From NCBI GenBank assembly GCA_964528315.1, contig CAZGRO010000032.1:1-13523 (forward strand): 13,523 nucleotides of DNA. Reading direction: 5' to 3'. The DNA is from JALHTG01 sp964528315. GTDB taxonomy: Archaea; Thermoproteota; Bathyarchaeia; 40CM-2-53-6; JALHTG01. The stretch's first letter is position 1. Every line of letters begins with the position of its first letter. Made by a program: the position numbers and the translations under genes. The notes under the pieces were generated by a model. It saw nothing but the letters and a program-made list of their open reading frames with translations, ran no database searches and was not told where the DNA came from. Of the stretch, positions 1 through 6,886 are shown in pieces.

Positions 1-96
1 TGGCGGGCCCGGAGGGATTCGAACCCCCGACCTCCGGCTCCGAAGGCTTATGCAGAGCTGATCTTCAGCATCCTAGTCCAACTAGACCACGGGCCC
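1..96 (-). tRNA. tRNA-Arg (anticodon TCG), intron-containing, CCA encoded
   Basis: On the minus strand, 90-96 (GGGCCCG) pairs with the 3' acceptor strand CGGGCCC, followed by discriminator G and an encoded CCA at positions 3-1. The T-arm is GGGGG-TTCGAAT-CCCTC and the variable loop AGGTC. The D-arm is GTCT...GGAT with two G-U pairs. Read straight through, the anticodon arm does not fold. Removing 18 nt (48-65) gives a perfect stem CTGGC/GCCGG around the loop CTTCGGA, with anticodon TCG at plus positions 43-41, decoding CGA. The mature tRNA is 78 nt with CCA. The GGGCCCG acceptor, discriminator G and the GCCTTCGGAGCC core are typical of archaeal tRNA-Arg. The gene ends exactly at the window edge, so its 3' flank is not visible. 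Confidence 0.93.
48..65 (-). other. Non-canonical 18-nt tRNA intron at position 29/30
   Basis: The intron reads AAGATCAGCTCTGCATAA in the tRNA sense and interrupts the anticodon stem between nucleotides 29 and 30, not the usual 37/38. A complete BHB motif can be drawn. The outer helix is AGG/CCT. The 4-bp central helix is ATGC (71-68) with GCAT (53-50). The 3-nt bulges are TG^A and AA^G, each cut after its second base. The inner helix is AGA/TCT, closed by loop TCAGC. Central helix, bulge size and cut positions follow the archaeal splicing rule exactly. The boundaries are also the only ones I found that restore five paired anticodon-stem bases. Confidence 0.88.
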
Positions 97-128
97 GATT
101 GTATGATCGAACTAGTGAGTCTTGATGG

Positions 129-135
129 TAATAAG
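129..135 (-). promoter_or_regulatory. Possible box A for the tRNA-Arg gene
   Basis: The minus-strand sequence CTTATTA lies about 33-39 nt upstream of the first tRNA base. This would fit a TATA element if transcription starts several nt before the mature 5' end. It is a short A/T-rich match with no second element to confirm it. Confidence 0.3.
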
Positions 136-383
136 TGCCTCTGATCGTGAGGTTATGCCAATCATGCTTGATGCCGTAAGACGTCTGGGTTAGGCTTTCA
201 GGAATTGGTATTTGTTCTTAGTCAGCACGCGAACCCCTCAGGTTCTCCCCCTTCTCCTTCATGGAGGCCATGCACTCGCATGTGTTCGAAACTCATGGGT
301 TGAATCTCTATCTCGACACATCTTGGTTGACTTGAGAGATTTAGCGAATTAAGGTTGACCGGGTGAAATGATTATTAAAGCCA

Positions 384-400
384 GGTGTCTAATGCACACC
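384..400. repeat. Inverted repeat upstream of the HTH-PRTase gene
   Basis: GGTGT and ACACC form perfect 5-bp arms around a 7-nt spacer (CTAATGC), about 25 bp before the proposed box A of the downstream gene. The position would suit an autoregulatory operator, but 5-bp arms occur often by chance. Confidence 0.3.
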
Positions 401-423
401 CAATTAAATCCCGAAGCGAAGGG

Positions 424-430
424 CTTATAG
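424..430 (+). promoter_or_regulatory. Possible box A for the HTH-PRTase gene
   Basis: CTTATAG follows a purine-rich BRE-like stretch (CGAAGCGAAGGG) and lies 32-38 nt before the GTG start. This predicts a short leader of roughly 5-10 nt. No SD-like sequence is seen before the GTG, which also favours a leaderless or near-leaderless transcript. Confidence 0.4.
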
Positions 431-461
431 ACTTACGCATGAAACAGTTAATACTGGGAAC

Positions 462-1214
462 GTGCCTAAAACGAGCTCCAGGATCTTCGACCTCAAATAC
501 AAACTTGGAACCATTGACCTGCTGAATCTGGCCAAGAACTACTACACTTACAGGGAGCTCGCCCAGATAATCGGTTTACCTGAAACCGTGCTAAGTCGAT
601 ATGTCAAGGGTCACGTGCTACCGACTATTAGCCGAGCGAGGGAGATGAACAAGACCCTCCAGAAGATCCTAAGACTGGAGGTTGAACTTCAGAAGAGAAT
701 GAAGTTTGACGATGATGACTACTTTGACAATACCGCAATCATATCTGATCCGATGCTCTTGGAGAGGGCGGTGCAGCAAGCTATCAACGCATTTGCGGGG
801 AAACGTGTCACAAAGGTGCTCACGGCTGCGGTTGACGGAGTTCCGCTAGCCACACTTGTGGCCCACAGACTTGGCGTAGGCCTAGTCATAGCAAAGCAGA
901 CCAGAGAGATTGGCGTAAGAGAATTCATAGAGGAAGTGTTCGTTCCAGAAAAAACCGCTACGGTCCATAGCCTATTTGTGCCAAGGGATGCGATAAAAAG
1001 GAATGACTGTGTGCTCATCATTGACGATGTTGTTGACAGCGGAGAGACACAGAAGGCTCTGATTAGAATAGCTCAAAAAGCAAGGGCAGAAGTGACAGGC
1101 ATGTACGCCTTGACCGCCATCGGAAGCGAGTGGAAGGCAGGCATCGGCGAGGTGGCAGGTAACGTGCCTATCGAAGTGGCCCTGGAAATTCCGAGAAAAT
1201 CAAGAAAGGCCTGA
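462..1214 (+). CDS. HTH-phosphoribosyltransferase regulator, GfcR-like
   Basis: The 250-aa protein has an N-terminal helix-turn-helix (about residues 27-55, YRELAQIIGLPETVLSRYVKG) joined by a charged helical linker (60-85) to a type I phosphoribosyltransferase domain (about 95-250). The PRPP-binding loop VLIIDDVVDSGET (184-196) is intact, with both acidic residues. The architecture matches archaeal GfcR/PyrE-like proteins. In haloarchaea GfcR is a transcriptional activator of sugar-catabolism genes; whether this protein regulates, catalyses phosphoribosyl transfer (orotate or purine) or does both cannot be read from sequence. The start is GTG; an ATG at 439 is out of frame. The gene converges on mtnA with 8 nt between stop codons. 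A base-specificity pocket is not obvious, so I give no enzyme name. Confidence 0.85.
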   Translation: MPKTSSRIFDLKYKLGTIDLLNLAKNYYTYRELAQIIGLPETVLSRYVKGHVLPTISRAREMNKTLQKILRLEVELQKRMKFDDDDYFDNTAIISDPMLLERAVQQAINAFAGKRVTKVLTAAVDGVPLATLVAHRLGVGLVIAKQTREIGVREFIEEVFVPEKTATVHSLFVPRDAIKRNDCVLIIDDVVDSGETQKALIRIAQKARAEVTGMYALTAIGSEWKAGIGEVAGNVPIEVALEIPRKSRKA

Positions 1215-1222
1215 GCCAAGAG

Positions 1223-2257
1223 TCAGCGATCAGATCTAGCTACTGTCTGCAAGCTTTCTTCATAGGGCGGCCAAAGCACGCCTTCCTCCGTGACAATGGC
1301 GCTCACATTCTCCGGAGGAGTAATGTCAAAGGCAGGGTTCAGCGCAGTGACGCCACGAGGCGCTATTCTTCTTCCCTCCAAGAACAGCACCTCCTTCTCC
1401 CTCCTGCACTCTATGACAACTGACTCAACCGATCCCATATGGTCGAACGTTGATAGAGGCGCCGCCACATAGAAGGGAACACTGTGCTTCTTCGCAGCCA
1501 ATGACGCGGTGTAGGTCCCTATCTTGTTGACCACGTGACCTGTCCGAAGGATCCTGTCAGCTCCCACAATCACCTTGCTGACCTGTCCTTGCTGCATAAC
1601 ATATGCAACCATGCTGTCGGTGATCAATGTGACAGGTATGTGTTCTGACGCGAGTTCATATGCTGTTAATCTCGATCCCTGAAGCAGCGGCCTGGTCTCT
1701 GTAGCGATCACTTTGATCCTCTTTCCTTCCTGAATGGCTGCACGCACTATTCCAAGAGCGGTGCCGTAGCCCGCCGTGGCAAGAGCGCCAGCATTGCAGT
1801 GTGTGAGAACCGTGTCACCGTCCCCAAGAAGGGAGGCGCCATTCCTTCCCATCCTCATATTCGACTGAATGTCCTCCTCACGAATCTTCTCAGCTTCCGC
1901 TAGCACGAATTTCCTCAGGCTTTCCACGCTGTCGAATCTGGCGGCTTTGCTCATGATTCTTTGAACCGCCCATCTTATGTTGGCTCCTGTGGGCCGTGTG
2001 CCCACGAGCAGGCTGGATGAGTGTTCAAGCTCTCGAATCATTCTCGCGGTGTTCGATGCCCTGCTATAATGCGCCGTGACAGCCAACCCATAAGCTGCAG
2101 CAACACCGAGCAAGGGTGCTCCTCTTATTCTCATTTCTCGGACTGCTCGGCAAATCTCCTGACAGGTTCTTAGTCTCAGCTTCACACATCGGCCTGGAAG
2201 CCTCGTCTGATCAATCGTCACGACTGTTCCATTTTTCATTTCAATTGTCTTCAACAA
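1223..2257 (-). CDS. mtnA: S-methyl-5-thioribose-1-phosphate isomerase (MtnA family)
   Basis: The 344-aa product belongs to the aIF2B/MtnA/ribose-1,5-bisphosphate isomerase superfamily and shows MtnA-specific motifs: IRGAPLLGVAAAYG (44-57), THCNAGALATAGYGTA (152-167) with catalytic Cys154, ETRPLLQGSRLTAYEL (187-202), GADRI (232-236) with catalytic Asp234, and NKIGTY (244-249). It should isomerise 5-methylthioribose-1-phosphate to 5-methylthioribulose-1-phosphate, recycling methylthioadenosine. The ETRPLLQGSRLT segment argues against archaeal ribose-1,5-bisphosphate isomerase and against an eIF2B subunit. Length is normal for MtnA. The start is TTG, supported by GAGGTG 8 nt upstream; an internal ATG at residue 7 is the alternative. 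No other methionine-salvage gene lies in the window. Confidence 0.93.
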   Translation of the reverse strand: MLKTIEMKNGTVVTIDQTRLPGRCVKLRLRTCQEICRAVREMRIRGAPLLGVAAAYGLAVTAHYSRASNTARMIRELEHSSSLLVGTRPTGANIRWAVQRIMSKAARFDSVESLRKFVLAEAEKIREEDIQSNMRMGRNGASLLGDGDTVLTHCNAGALATAGYGTALGIVRAAIQEGKRIKVIATETRPLLQGSRLTAYELASEHIPVTLITDSMVAYVMQQGQVSKVIVGADRILRTGHVVNKIGTYTASLAAKKHSVPFYVAAPLSTFDHMGSVESVVIECRREKEVLFLEGRRIAPRGVTALNPAFDITPPENVSAIVTEEGVLWPPYEESLQTVARSDR

Positions 2258-2265
2258 TCTGCCAA

Positions 2266-2271
2266 CACCTC
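2266..2271 (-). promoter_or_regulatory. Ribosome binding site supporting the mtnA TTG start
   Basis: GAGGTG on the minus strand lies 8 nt before the TTG at 2257-2255. It complements the archaeal 16S 3' tail and decides for TTG over the internal ATG. Confidence 0.65.
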
Positions 2272-2409
2272 AATGGACGTCTGAGACACTCCCTGTAACA
2301 GCCATGTTCCTTCCGATTTGATCGTCTTCTGCGCGCACTCGGATTTCAAGGTCAGGTACCTGCGATACTGCTGTAGGCCAAAGATTTTAGGGTTCTTGCA
2401 TACCTTCCT

Positions 2410-2414
2410 GTGAT
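2410..2414 (+). promoter_or_regulatory. Ribosome binding site supporting the ATG at 2423
   Basis: GTGAT, the 3' part of the archaeal SD consensus GGAGGTGAT, lies 8 nt before ATG 2423 and overlaps the upstream in-frame TTG at 2414. It favours ATG 2423 as the start. An AT-rich GATTTTAG at 2383-2390 may be box A. Confidence 0.45.
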
Positions 2415-2422
2415 TGATCCTG

Positions 2423-2947
2423 ATGGAAACGGAAGCAGAAAGACCGGAGCCTGTTCAAGCATTCCTAGCAAACAGCAGAGTCTCAGTTCCGCTCTCCGAC
2501 ATGCCTGCGGAGCTTCGTGAGAGAGGGTTCGGGACATTGAAAGGCAAGAGAGTCTATCTTTCGGTTCTCGAATCCATCTACCTCGCAGACAAGAAGAGAA
2601 CTAGGGTCGTTGATTCTTCGACCCACAGACAGGTCGAGTTTGCTGACTTGGTTAGGGGACTGTCCCAAGGGAAACCGGAGGTTTGGATGAAATATCTTGT
2701 CTACCGTGATCTGCGAGATAGAGGCTACTTGGTTAGAGAGGAAGATGCGGTCGACTTCGAGATCTATGGGAAGGGCGCGATCAGGAGACTTGTATCCATT
2801 GTATATGAGGGCCGGGAAGCAAGTATCGAGAAGCTTCAGAAGCTTCTGGAACTGGCTGTGTCTGAGAAGAAGGAGCTTGTGCTCGCCGTCATAGACCGGA
2901 GAACAGATATCGTCTACTATACGCTGGGCCAGTTGTCGCTGAAATAG
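2423..2947 (+). CDS. tRNA-splicing endonuclease-family subunit lacking the catalytic His
   Basis: The 174-aa protein (numbered from ATG 2423; TTG 2414 would add three residues) has the two-part EndA layout. An N-terminal domain (about 15-80) holds GKRVYLSVLESIYL. The C-terminal nuclease domain has YLVYRDLRDRGYLVR (91-105), DFEIYGKG (111-118) and SEKKELVLAVIDRRTDIVYYTL (split here as 147-158 and 159-168). Of the EndA Tyr/His/Lys triad, Tyr115 and a Lys at 149/150 remain, but the segment that normally carries the His (after YxRG, before a hydrophobic strand) reads AIRRLVSIVYEG with none. Crenarchaeal enzymes are heterotetramers of a catalytic and a structural subunit, so this is probably the structural one, with the catalytic subunit elsewhere. 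A degenerate homodimeric form is less likely. The gene converges on the amidohydrolase with 15 nt between stops. Confidence 0.8.
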   Translation: METEAERPEPVQAFLANSRVSVPLSDMPAELRERGFGTLKGKRVYLSVLESIYLADKKRTRVVDSSTHRQVEFADLVRGLSQGKPEVWMKYLVYRDLRDRGYLVREEDAVDFEIYGKGAIRRLVSIVYEGREASIEKLQKLLELAVSEKKELVLAVIDRRTDIVYYTLGQLSLK

Positions 2948-2962
2948 CCTAAAGATTGTGCT

Positions 2963-4384
2963 TCAATGCGCGAGCTGATCAAGTGGCGGCTTCTGTCCTG
3001 CAGGTATGGGGGTCCTATACTTGACTCCCCTTGTCTTTGCTTGAAACTCCTCTCTTATCTTCTTCAGTTCCTCCGTCTTGGTTATCAGGTCGACACCCGT
3101 GAGCGCAAGAGTCTTGGCGGCCAGAAGCATACCTTTGTGACCTATACTCATTCCTGAGGTTGCTGTCTCCTGCCAGCTGTGGCCTGGCATCCCAAGCACA
3201 CAGGTCGCCGTTACAAGGTTTGCCGTCGGCGTTATCCAGCTCACATCTCCGACATCCGTCGATCCCCCCATCACCTCTTTCTCATCCTCCGGATCCTCAA
3301 TCGTGTCATCCAAATACTTCTCCAACTTCTCCTCCCTCTTCGGCATGCGAGATTTCAGGATCGCCTCTCTTCTCTCCTCCTCCGTCATTGACCCGGCAAG
3401 TTTCTTTGCGAATTCATGCTCCTCTTCAGACCATTTCGGAGGGCCCGCTTCCCGCATGTTGCTGATCATCAGTTCACTCAAGGCCTTGTTCGGAAGCATC
3501 TCATAGCATCCGACCAAGAACTCCAGATCCATTGTTGTATCGGTCATCAGGCATGCTCCTTTCGCAATGTTCACAACCCGGTTGTAGATTCGATCAACCT
3601 CATTCCTCCTTGGCGCTCGAACATAGTACCATACCTGAGCATAGTCCGGCACAACGTTAGGTTCCCCTCCGCCATGAGGAATGACGTAGTGAATTCGGGC
3701 CTTCTCACTGATATGTTCACGAAGATAATTGGAGCCAACATTCATGAGCTCCACTGCATCAAGCGCAGATTTGCCTCTCTCCGGATCCGCTGCGGCATGC
3801 GAAGTCAGGCCGTGAAAGTTGAATTTGACCGAATTCAAAGCGTTTGAGGAGGACATCCAAGCCGAGTTGCATGCTGCCGGATGCCAGGAAAGCGCGACAT
3901 CAACATCATTAAACAGACCATCTCTCGCCATGAACACCTTGCCAACAAGAGTCTCCTCGGCTGGACAACCAAACAGCTTCACGGTGCCCTTCAGGCCTTT
4001 TCTCTCGATTGCTTCGCGAATCGCTACCGCTGCCGCCAAGCTTCCTGCGCCGAAGAGATTATGGCCGCAACCATGTCCCGGCGCCCCTTTCTTCACCGGT
4101 TCTCGTGTTGGCTGGGCCTTCTGCGACACACCCGGCAGGGCATCATATTCAGCCAACACTCCAATCACAGGTTTCCCTACGCCGTAAGATGCGACGAAGG
4201 CTGTAGGCATGCCTGCGACCCCGAGGTCGACCCCGAATCCTGCTTTCCCCGCCTCTTCAACAAGTAGCTTCGAGGACTCATGTTCTTGGAGTCCAACTTC
4301 GGCTAGTTCCCAGATCCTCTCGCTTACGGAGATGATTCTCTTCTCGTTTTTCGCCAACCAGTCCAATGCTGCCTCTCTAGGCAT
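2963..4384 (-). CDS. M20-family amidohydrolase, AbgB-like
   Basis: This 473-aa zinc amidohydrolase resembles subunit B of p-aminobenzoyl-glutamate hydrolase and the wider M20D group. Metal and catalytic motifs are in order: AEYDALPG (78-85), GHGCGHN (103-109, ligands Cys106 and His108), PAEE (141-144), SWHPA with His168, the lid/dimerisation domain from about 185 to 310 (HGLTSHAA, 191-198), GSTDVGDVSW (374-383) and PGHSWQ with His402. The GSTDVGDVSW and HSWQ forms are typical of AbgB. It should hydrolyse an amide of an acyl or aryl group with an amino acid; the real substrate is unknown. It stands alone with no AbgA partner or transporter beside it. No signal peptide is seen, so it is probably cytoplasmic. 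An 8-bp dyad over its box A suggests local control. Confidence 0.88.
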   Translation of the reverse strand: MPREAALDWLAKNEKRIISVSERIWELAEVGLQEHESSKLLVEEAGKAGFGVDLGVAGMPTAFVASYGVGKPVIGVLAEYDALPGVSQKAQPTREPVKKGAPGHGCGHNLFGAGSLAAAVAIREAIERKGLKGTVKLFGCPAEETLVGKVFMARDGLFNDVDVALSWHPAACNSAWMSSSNALNSVKFNFHGLTSHAAADPERGKSALDAVELMNVGSNYLREHISEKARIHYVIPHGGGEPNVVPDYAQVWYYVRAPRRNEVDRIYNRVVNIAKGACLMTDTTMDLEFLVGCYEMLPNKALSELMISNMREAGPPKWSEEEHEFAKKLAGSMTEEERREAILKSRMPKREEKLEKYLDDTIEDPEDEKEVMGGSTDVGDVSWITPTANLVTATCVLGMPGHSWQETATSGMSIGHKGMLLAAKTLALTGVDLITKTEELKKIREEFQAKTRGVKYRTPIPAGQKPPLDQLAH

Positions 4385-4405
4385 ATGAATCCCGTTTTCT
4401 GGGTT

Positions 4406-4428
4406 ACACGTTTGGCGAATAAACGTGT
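4406..4428 (-). promoter_or_regulatory. Inverted repeat over box A of the amidohydrolase gene (candidate operator)
   Basis: ACACGTTT (4406-4413) and AAACGTGT (4421-4428) are perfect 8-bp arms around a 7-nt spacer. On the minus strand the dyad contains GTTTATTC (4424-4417), a box A-like element 33-40 nt before the ATG at 4384, which predicts a start about 10 nt ahead of the gene. A dyad covering the TATA element is the expected site for a repressor that blocks TBP/TFB. Confidence 0.55.
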
Positions 4429-4550
4429 TTCGAAGAGTGCTTGGCCTGAAGTCCTCTCCTCAGAGCTGATAGATCTACGCTCGCATAGGCGTCGGGAAAT
4501 AGAGTTAAGTTAGCAACCTGTCCTTATGCCAACAATGATCGACTAGAAGC

Positions 4551-5870
4551 ATGCATGAGATGACATCTTTGTCAAAAGAATTCTCGGTGCCCAGAGGAAT
4601 GCGAGACGCTGAACCGCATGAAATGGCCAAACGGGTATGGGTTCAAACCAGAATACTGGAGGTGCTACAACGCTACGGATTCAAGATCATGGAGCCTACC
4701 CCAATGGAGCACCTAGAAACTCTTGAAGCAAAGTCCGGGCCCCAGATTAAGAACGAGATCTACTGGTTCCAAGACAAGGCAGGAAGGAGCCTAGGCCTGA
4801 GATTCGATCTGACTGTTGGGATGGCGAGGATGGTAGCCAGTAGATACGATCTGCCTGAGCCCATCAAGCTATGCGCGATTGCGGACGCCTGGCGGTATGA
4901 CGAACCTCAATTCGGCAGATACAGACACTTCCATCAATGGGATGCCGAAATCTTCGGCAGCAATGATCCGGCAGCCGATGCTGAAGCAATATCTGTCGGC
5001 ATGGACATTCTGGACAATGTGGGGCTGAAAGAACACATAGTTCGGATCAACAACAGAAAACTCATCGAGGCATATCTCCGCAGAATAGGCGTAGCAGAAC
5101 AGGCCCAAATTGAAGCAGCACTGATCGTTATCGATAAGCTGTCGAAACTCTCTGCCACTGAGATCCAGAAGGAATTCGAAAGAATCGGACTGATTGAAAA
5201 ACAAATCGCCGCTATCAACAAGCTGTGTTCTCTGAAGGGGCAGCCCGAGAAGGTTCTATCCGAACTGTCAAGCGTCATCAAAGACGATGCCGACGCGGAG
5301 CGCGGAGCGGCGGAGCTAGCCAGGTTGGGAGATGTTCTCAACGGATTCGGAAAAAAGAGCCGATGCGTCTATGATCTGAGTGTGGTGCGGGGGATAGGGT
5401 ACTATGACGGGATTGTTTTCGAGGCCTATGACAAGGGTGGCGAAGACATAGGATCAATCTTCGGAGGAGGAAGATACGACAAACTGTGCAGCATCTACGG
5501 AAAACAGGACAAACCTGCAACAGGAGTGGCGGGAGGAATAGAGCGCCTCATGATCTCCCTCGACAGATCCGCGCTCTATCCGAAGTTGCTAGAGACACCA
5601 ACCGTCTTCGTCGCTTCAGCAACCAAAGATGTGCTACCGAAGATCTGGGAGACAGTAGCAAAGCTAAGGGAGACTGGGGTTGCAGCAGACTATGACCTGA
5701 AGGAAAGAAGCCTCGATAGACAGTTGGAGTATGCCCATTCAATCGGCGTACCATATGTGGCTATTGTTGGAAGAAGAGAACTGGAGAAGGGGCTTGTCAA
5801 GCTTAGAGACATGCAAAGTCGGAAAGAGAAAGAAATCAGAATCGAGGATATTAGAAAAGAGCTCGGTTGA
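4551..5870 (+). CDS. hisS: Histidyl-tRNA synthetase
   Basis: The 439-aa class II aminoacyl-tRNA synthetase charges tRNA-His. Visible motifs are VPRGMRD (13-19) at the N-terminus, LRFDLTVGMARMVA (83-96), motif 2 FGRYRHFHQWDAEIFG (121-136), the HisRS-specific VVRGIGYYDGIVFEAY (278-293), GGGRYDKL (305-312) and motif 3 GVAGGIERLM (325-334). The anticodon-binding domain spans roughly 345-439. The usual LDYY of the histidine-binding loop is IGYY here, and TVP after LRFDL is TVG. The remaining motifs look functional. Length is normal. The start could be 4551 or the ATG at 4560; no SD is seen before either, and CCTTATG around 4522-4528 could be a box A for a leaderless message. Confidence 0.97.
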   Translation: MHEMTSLSKEFSVPRGMRDAEPHEMAKRVWVQTRILEVLQRYGFKIMEPTPMEHLETLEAKSGPQIKNEIYWFQDKAGRSLGLRFDLTVGMARMVASRYDLPEPIKLCAIADAWRYDEPQFGRYRHFHQWDAEIFGSNDPAADAEAISVGMDILDNVGLKEHIVRINNRKLIEAYLRRIGVAEQAQIEAALIVIDKLSKLSATEIQKEFERIGLIEKQIAAINKLCSLKGQPEKVLSELSSVIKDDADAERGAAELARLGDVLNGFGKKSRCVYDLSVVRGIGYYDGIVFEAYDKGGEDIGSIFGGGRYDKLCSIYGKQDKPATGVAGGIERLMISLDRSALYPKLLETPTVFVASATKDVLPKIWETVAKLRETGVAADYDLKERSLDRQLEYAHSIGVPYVAIVGRRELEKGLVKLRDMQSRKEKEIRIEDIRKELG

Positions 5871-5960
5871 TTGCGCCGCCGGCACCACCGGGAGTCACAT
5901 TCTTAGCGCCCGGAATTAAGCAAATGTTCTTCTGATCGTCGAGAACTTGATGGAATTCAC

Positions 5961-6000
5961 TAGAATCCGGATGTTGTTGCGTCTGATATAGTGGATTCTA
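5961..6000. repeat. 8-bp inverted repeat between hisS and the barrel-protein gene
   Basis: TAGAATCC (5961-5968) and GGATTCTA (5993-6000) are perfect arms around a 24-nt spacer. The right arm includes the stop codon of the minus-strand gene. It lies between two converging genes, so an RNA-processing or termination role is possible. The spacer is long and no T-run follows, so it is not a classical terminator. Confidence 0.35.
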
Positions 6001-6885
6001 TGCCGGTATGATTATCTCGGGGCGGAGTACTCTCGTTCGGATCTGAGTTGACCCATCTATGCTCGCTCGCTTTCCTTCACTTGATTTCAGCAGATCGAAC
6101 ACTCTTTCGTTCATAGGATGCTCTCCAAATCTCTCAGTGATGATTAAGGTCATGCCTACTTTCTCTTTTCCAGTGATTCCTAATCCGATCTCGTATCCGA
6201 GGAAATCTGTTAGTTCTCTTTGATCCACTCCACCGACAATTATCCCGTTCACGCCTGTGCTCGCAGCCTTCCGAAGAGCATCAACAGTCATGGAGGCACC
6301 TCCAACTACGATCTTTCCTTTATGTTCGCCTGAGATCAGCTCGCTTCGGAGCTCATCAGCTGGCTTGTTGACCGGAATAACCAGATCTCCGACGGTTTCG
6401 CCACCTATCCCGAAGATCCCTTGCATAAGGGTCCCTCTGCATTCGATTACAGCTCCCTCACCTGCGATTGTCTCAGCAACTCTTCCTGGGATGTGTGCTT
6501 TGACCTCAACAGGAATAGGCTTGCCTCTAATCAGCACCGAGCCGGAGGATCCGGAGACGGCTTCTATGGTTCCGTCGAGCGGGGATCTGCAGACCTTTGT
6601 GGATCGGCCAAAAAAAGATCTATGGATCGCGATGACCTCGTCCTTTTTCACTTCATCGCCCTCGTCCTTCAGCATGTACTTCTCCAGATCGGCAGGGTCA
6701 ATGTCCAACTGCCCGTACGCGATAACCTTGTGGATCTCCGGATTGATCACGATACCTCTTGCTACGACGGTTTCGGGTGTGACCGAGTCGCCCATCTTCA
6801 CAAATACTTCACCATTGACCGGTATCCTTCTGGTTTTCCTGATCCACGTGTCTTTCTGGAATCTATCTTCTCTTAGGTCAAGCAT
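5998..6885 (-). CDS. Uncharacterised multi-barrel protein partnered with the GlmL-like protein
   Basis: I recognise no named function for this 295-aa protein. Its first half is rich in turns of barrel-sandwich (lipoyl/biotinyl-like) domains: IPVNGEVFVKMGDSVTPETVVA (split 21-30 and 31-42), GDEVKKDEVIA (76-86), SPLDGTIEAVSGSSGSVLIRG (split 101-110 and 111-121) and AHIPGRVAETIAGEGAVIE (130-148). There is no biotinylation or lipoylation Lys motif, so these are probably structural or binding domains. Residues 188-250 look like an alternating alpha/beta unit (KIVVGGASMTVDALRK, GIIVGGVDQREL). The C-terminus (251-295) ends with RASIDGSTQIRTRVLRPEIIIP, a small beta domain. No signal peptide or membrane segment is visible. 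The start lies 1 nt after the stop of the GlmL-like gene, so the two are almost certainly cotranscribed and translationally coupled. Confidence 0.75.
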   Translation of the reverse strand: MLDLREDRFQKDTWIRKTRRIPVNGEVFVKMGDSVTPETVVARGIVINPEIHKVIAYGQLDIDPADLEKYMLKDEGDEVKKDEVIAIHRSFFGRSTKVCRSPLDGTIEAVSGSSGSVLIRGKPIPVEVKAHIPGRVAETIAGEGAVIECRGTLMQGIFGIGGETVGDLVIPVNKPADELRSELISGEHKGKIVVGGASMTVDALRKAASTGVNGIIVGGVDQRELTDFLGYEIGLGITGKEKVGMTLIITERFGEHPMNERVFDLLKSSEGKRASIDGSTQIRTRVLRPEIIIPA

Positions 6886-6886
6886 T

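Larger units (their letters stand above)
97..461. other. Long intergenic region between tRNA-Arg and the HTH-PRTase gene
   Basis: No convincing reading frame is seen on either strand. The stretch should hold the promoters of the minus-strand tRNA gene and the plus-strand regulator gene. It has a short hairpin, GAACC-CCTCA-GGTTC at 231-245, and a T-arm-like hairpin at 280-296 (ATGTG-TTCGAAA-CTCAT, one mismatch) with no tRNA body around it. An inverted repeat at 384-400 is listed separately. I see nothing that marks an integrated element. Confidence 0.5.

Noticed and set aside
1..96. tRNA intron at the canonical 37/38 position, or another anticodon (GCA, CTG)
   Set aside because: Other loop choices leave the anticodon stem unpaired, give position 37 as a pyrimidine, or force an 11-nt variable loop. 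Only the 29/30 removal gives five stem pairs and a full BHB.
280..296. T-arm-like hairpin (TTCGAAA loop) suggesting a second tRNA or a tRNA remnant
   Set aside because: The stem has a mismatch, and no acceptor, anticodon or D-arm can be found around it on either strand.
1223..2257. Ribose-1,5-bisphosphate isomerase or eIF2B-alpha identity
   Set aside because: The THCNAGALATAGYGTA and ETRPLLQGSRLTAYEL segments are of the MtnA type.
2353..2362. CAGGTACCTG palindrome between mtnA and the endonuclease gene as an operator
   Set aside because: A 10-bp palindrome is expected about a dozen times in a window of this size, and it is not placed on a clear promoter element.
3160..4267. Several plus-strand frames opposite the amidohydrolase gene
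   Set aside because: They overlap one another in different frames, show low-complexity Ser/Pro/Arg translations, and the opposite strand has an intact M20 enzyme with all metal ligands.
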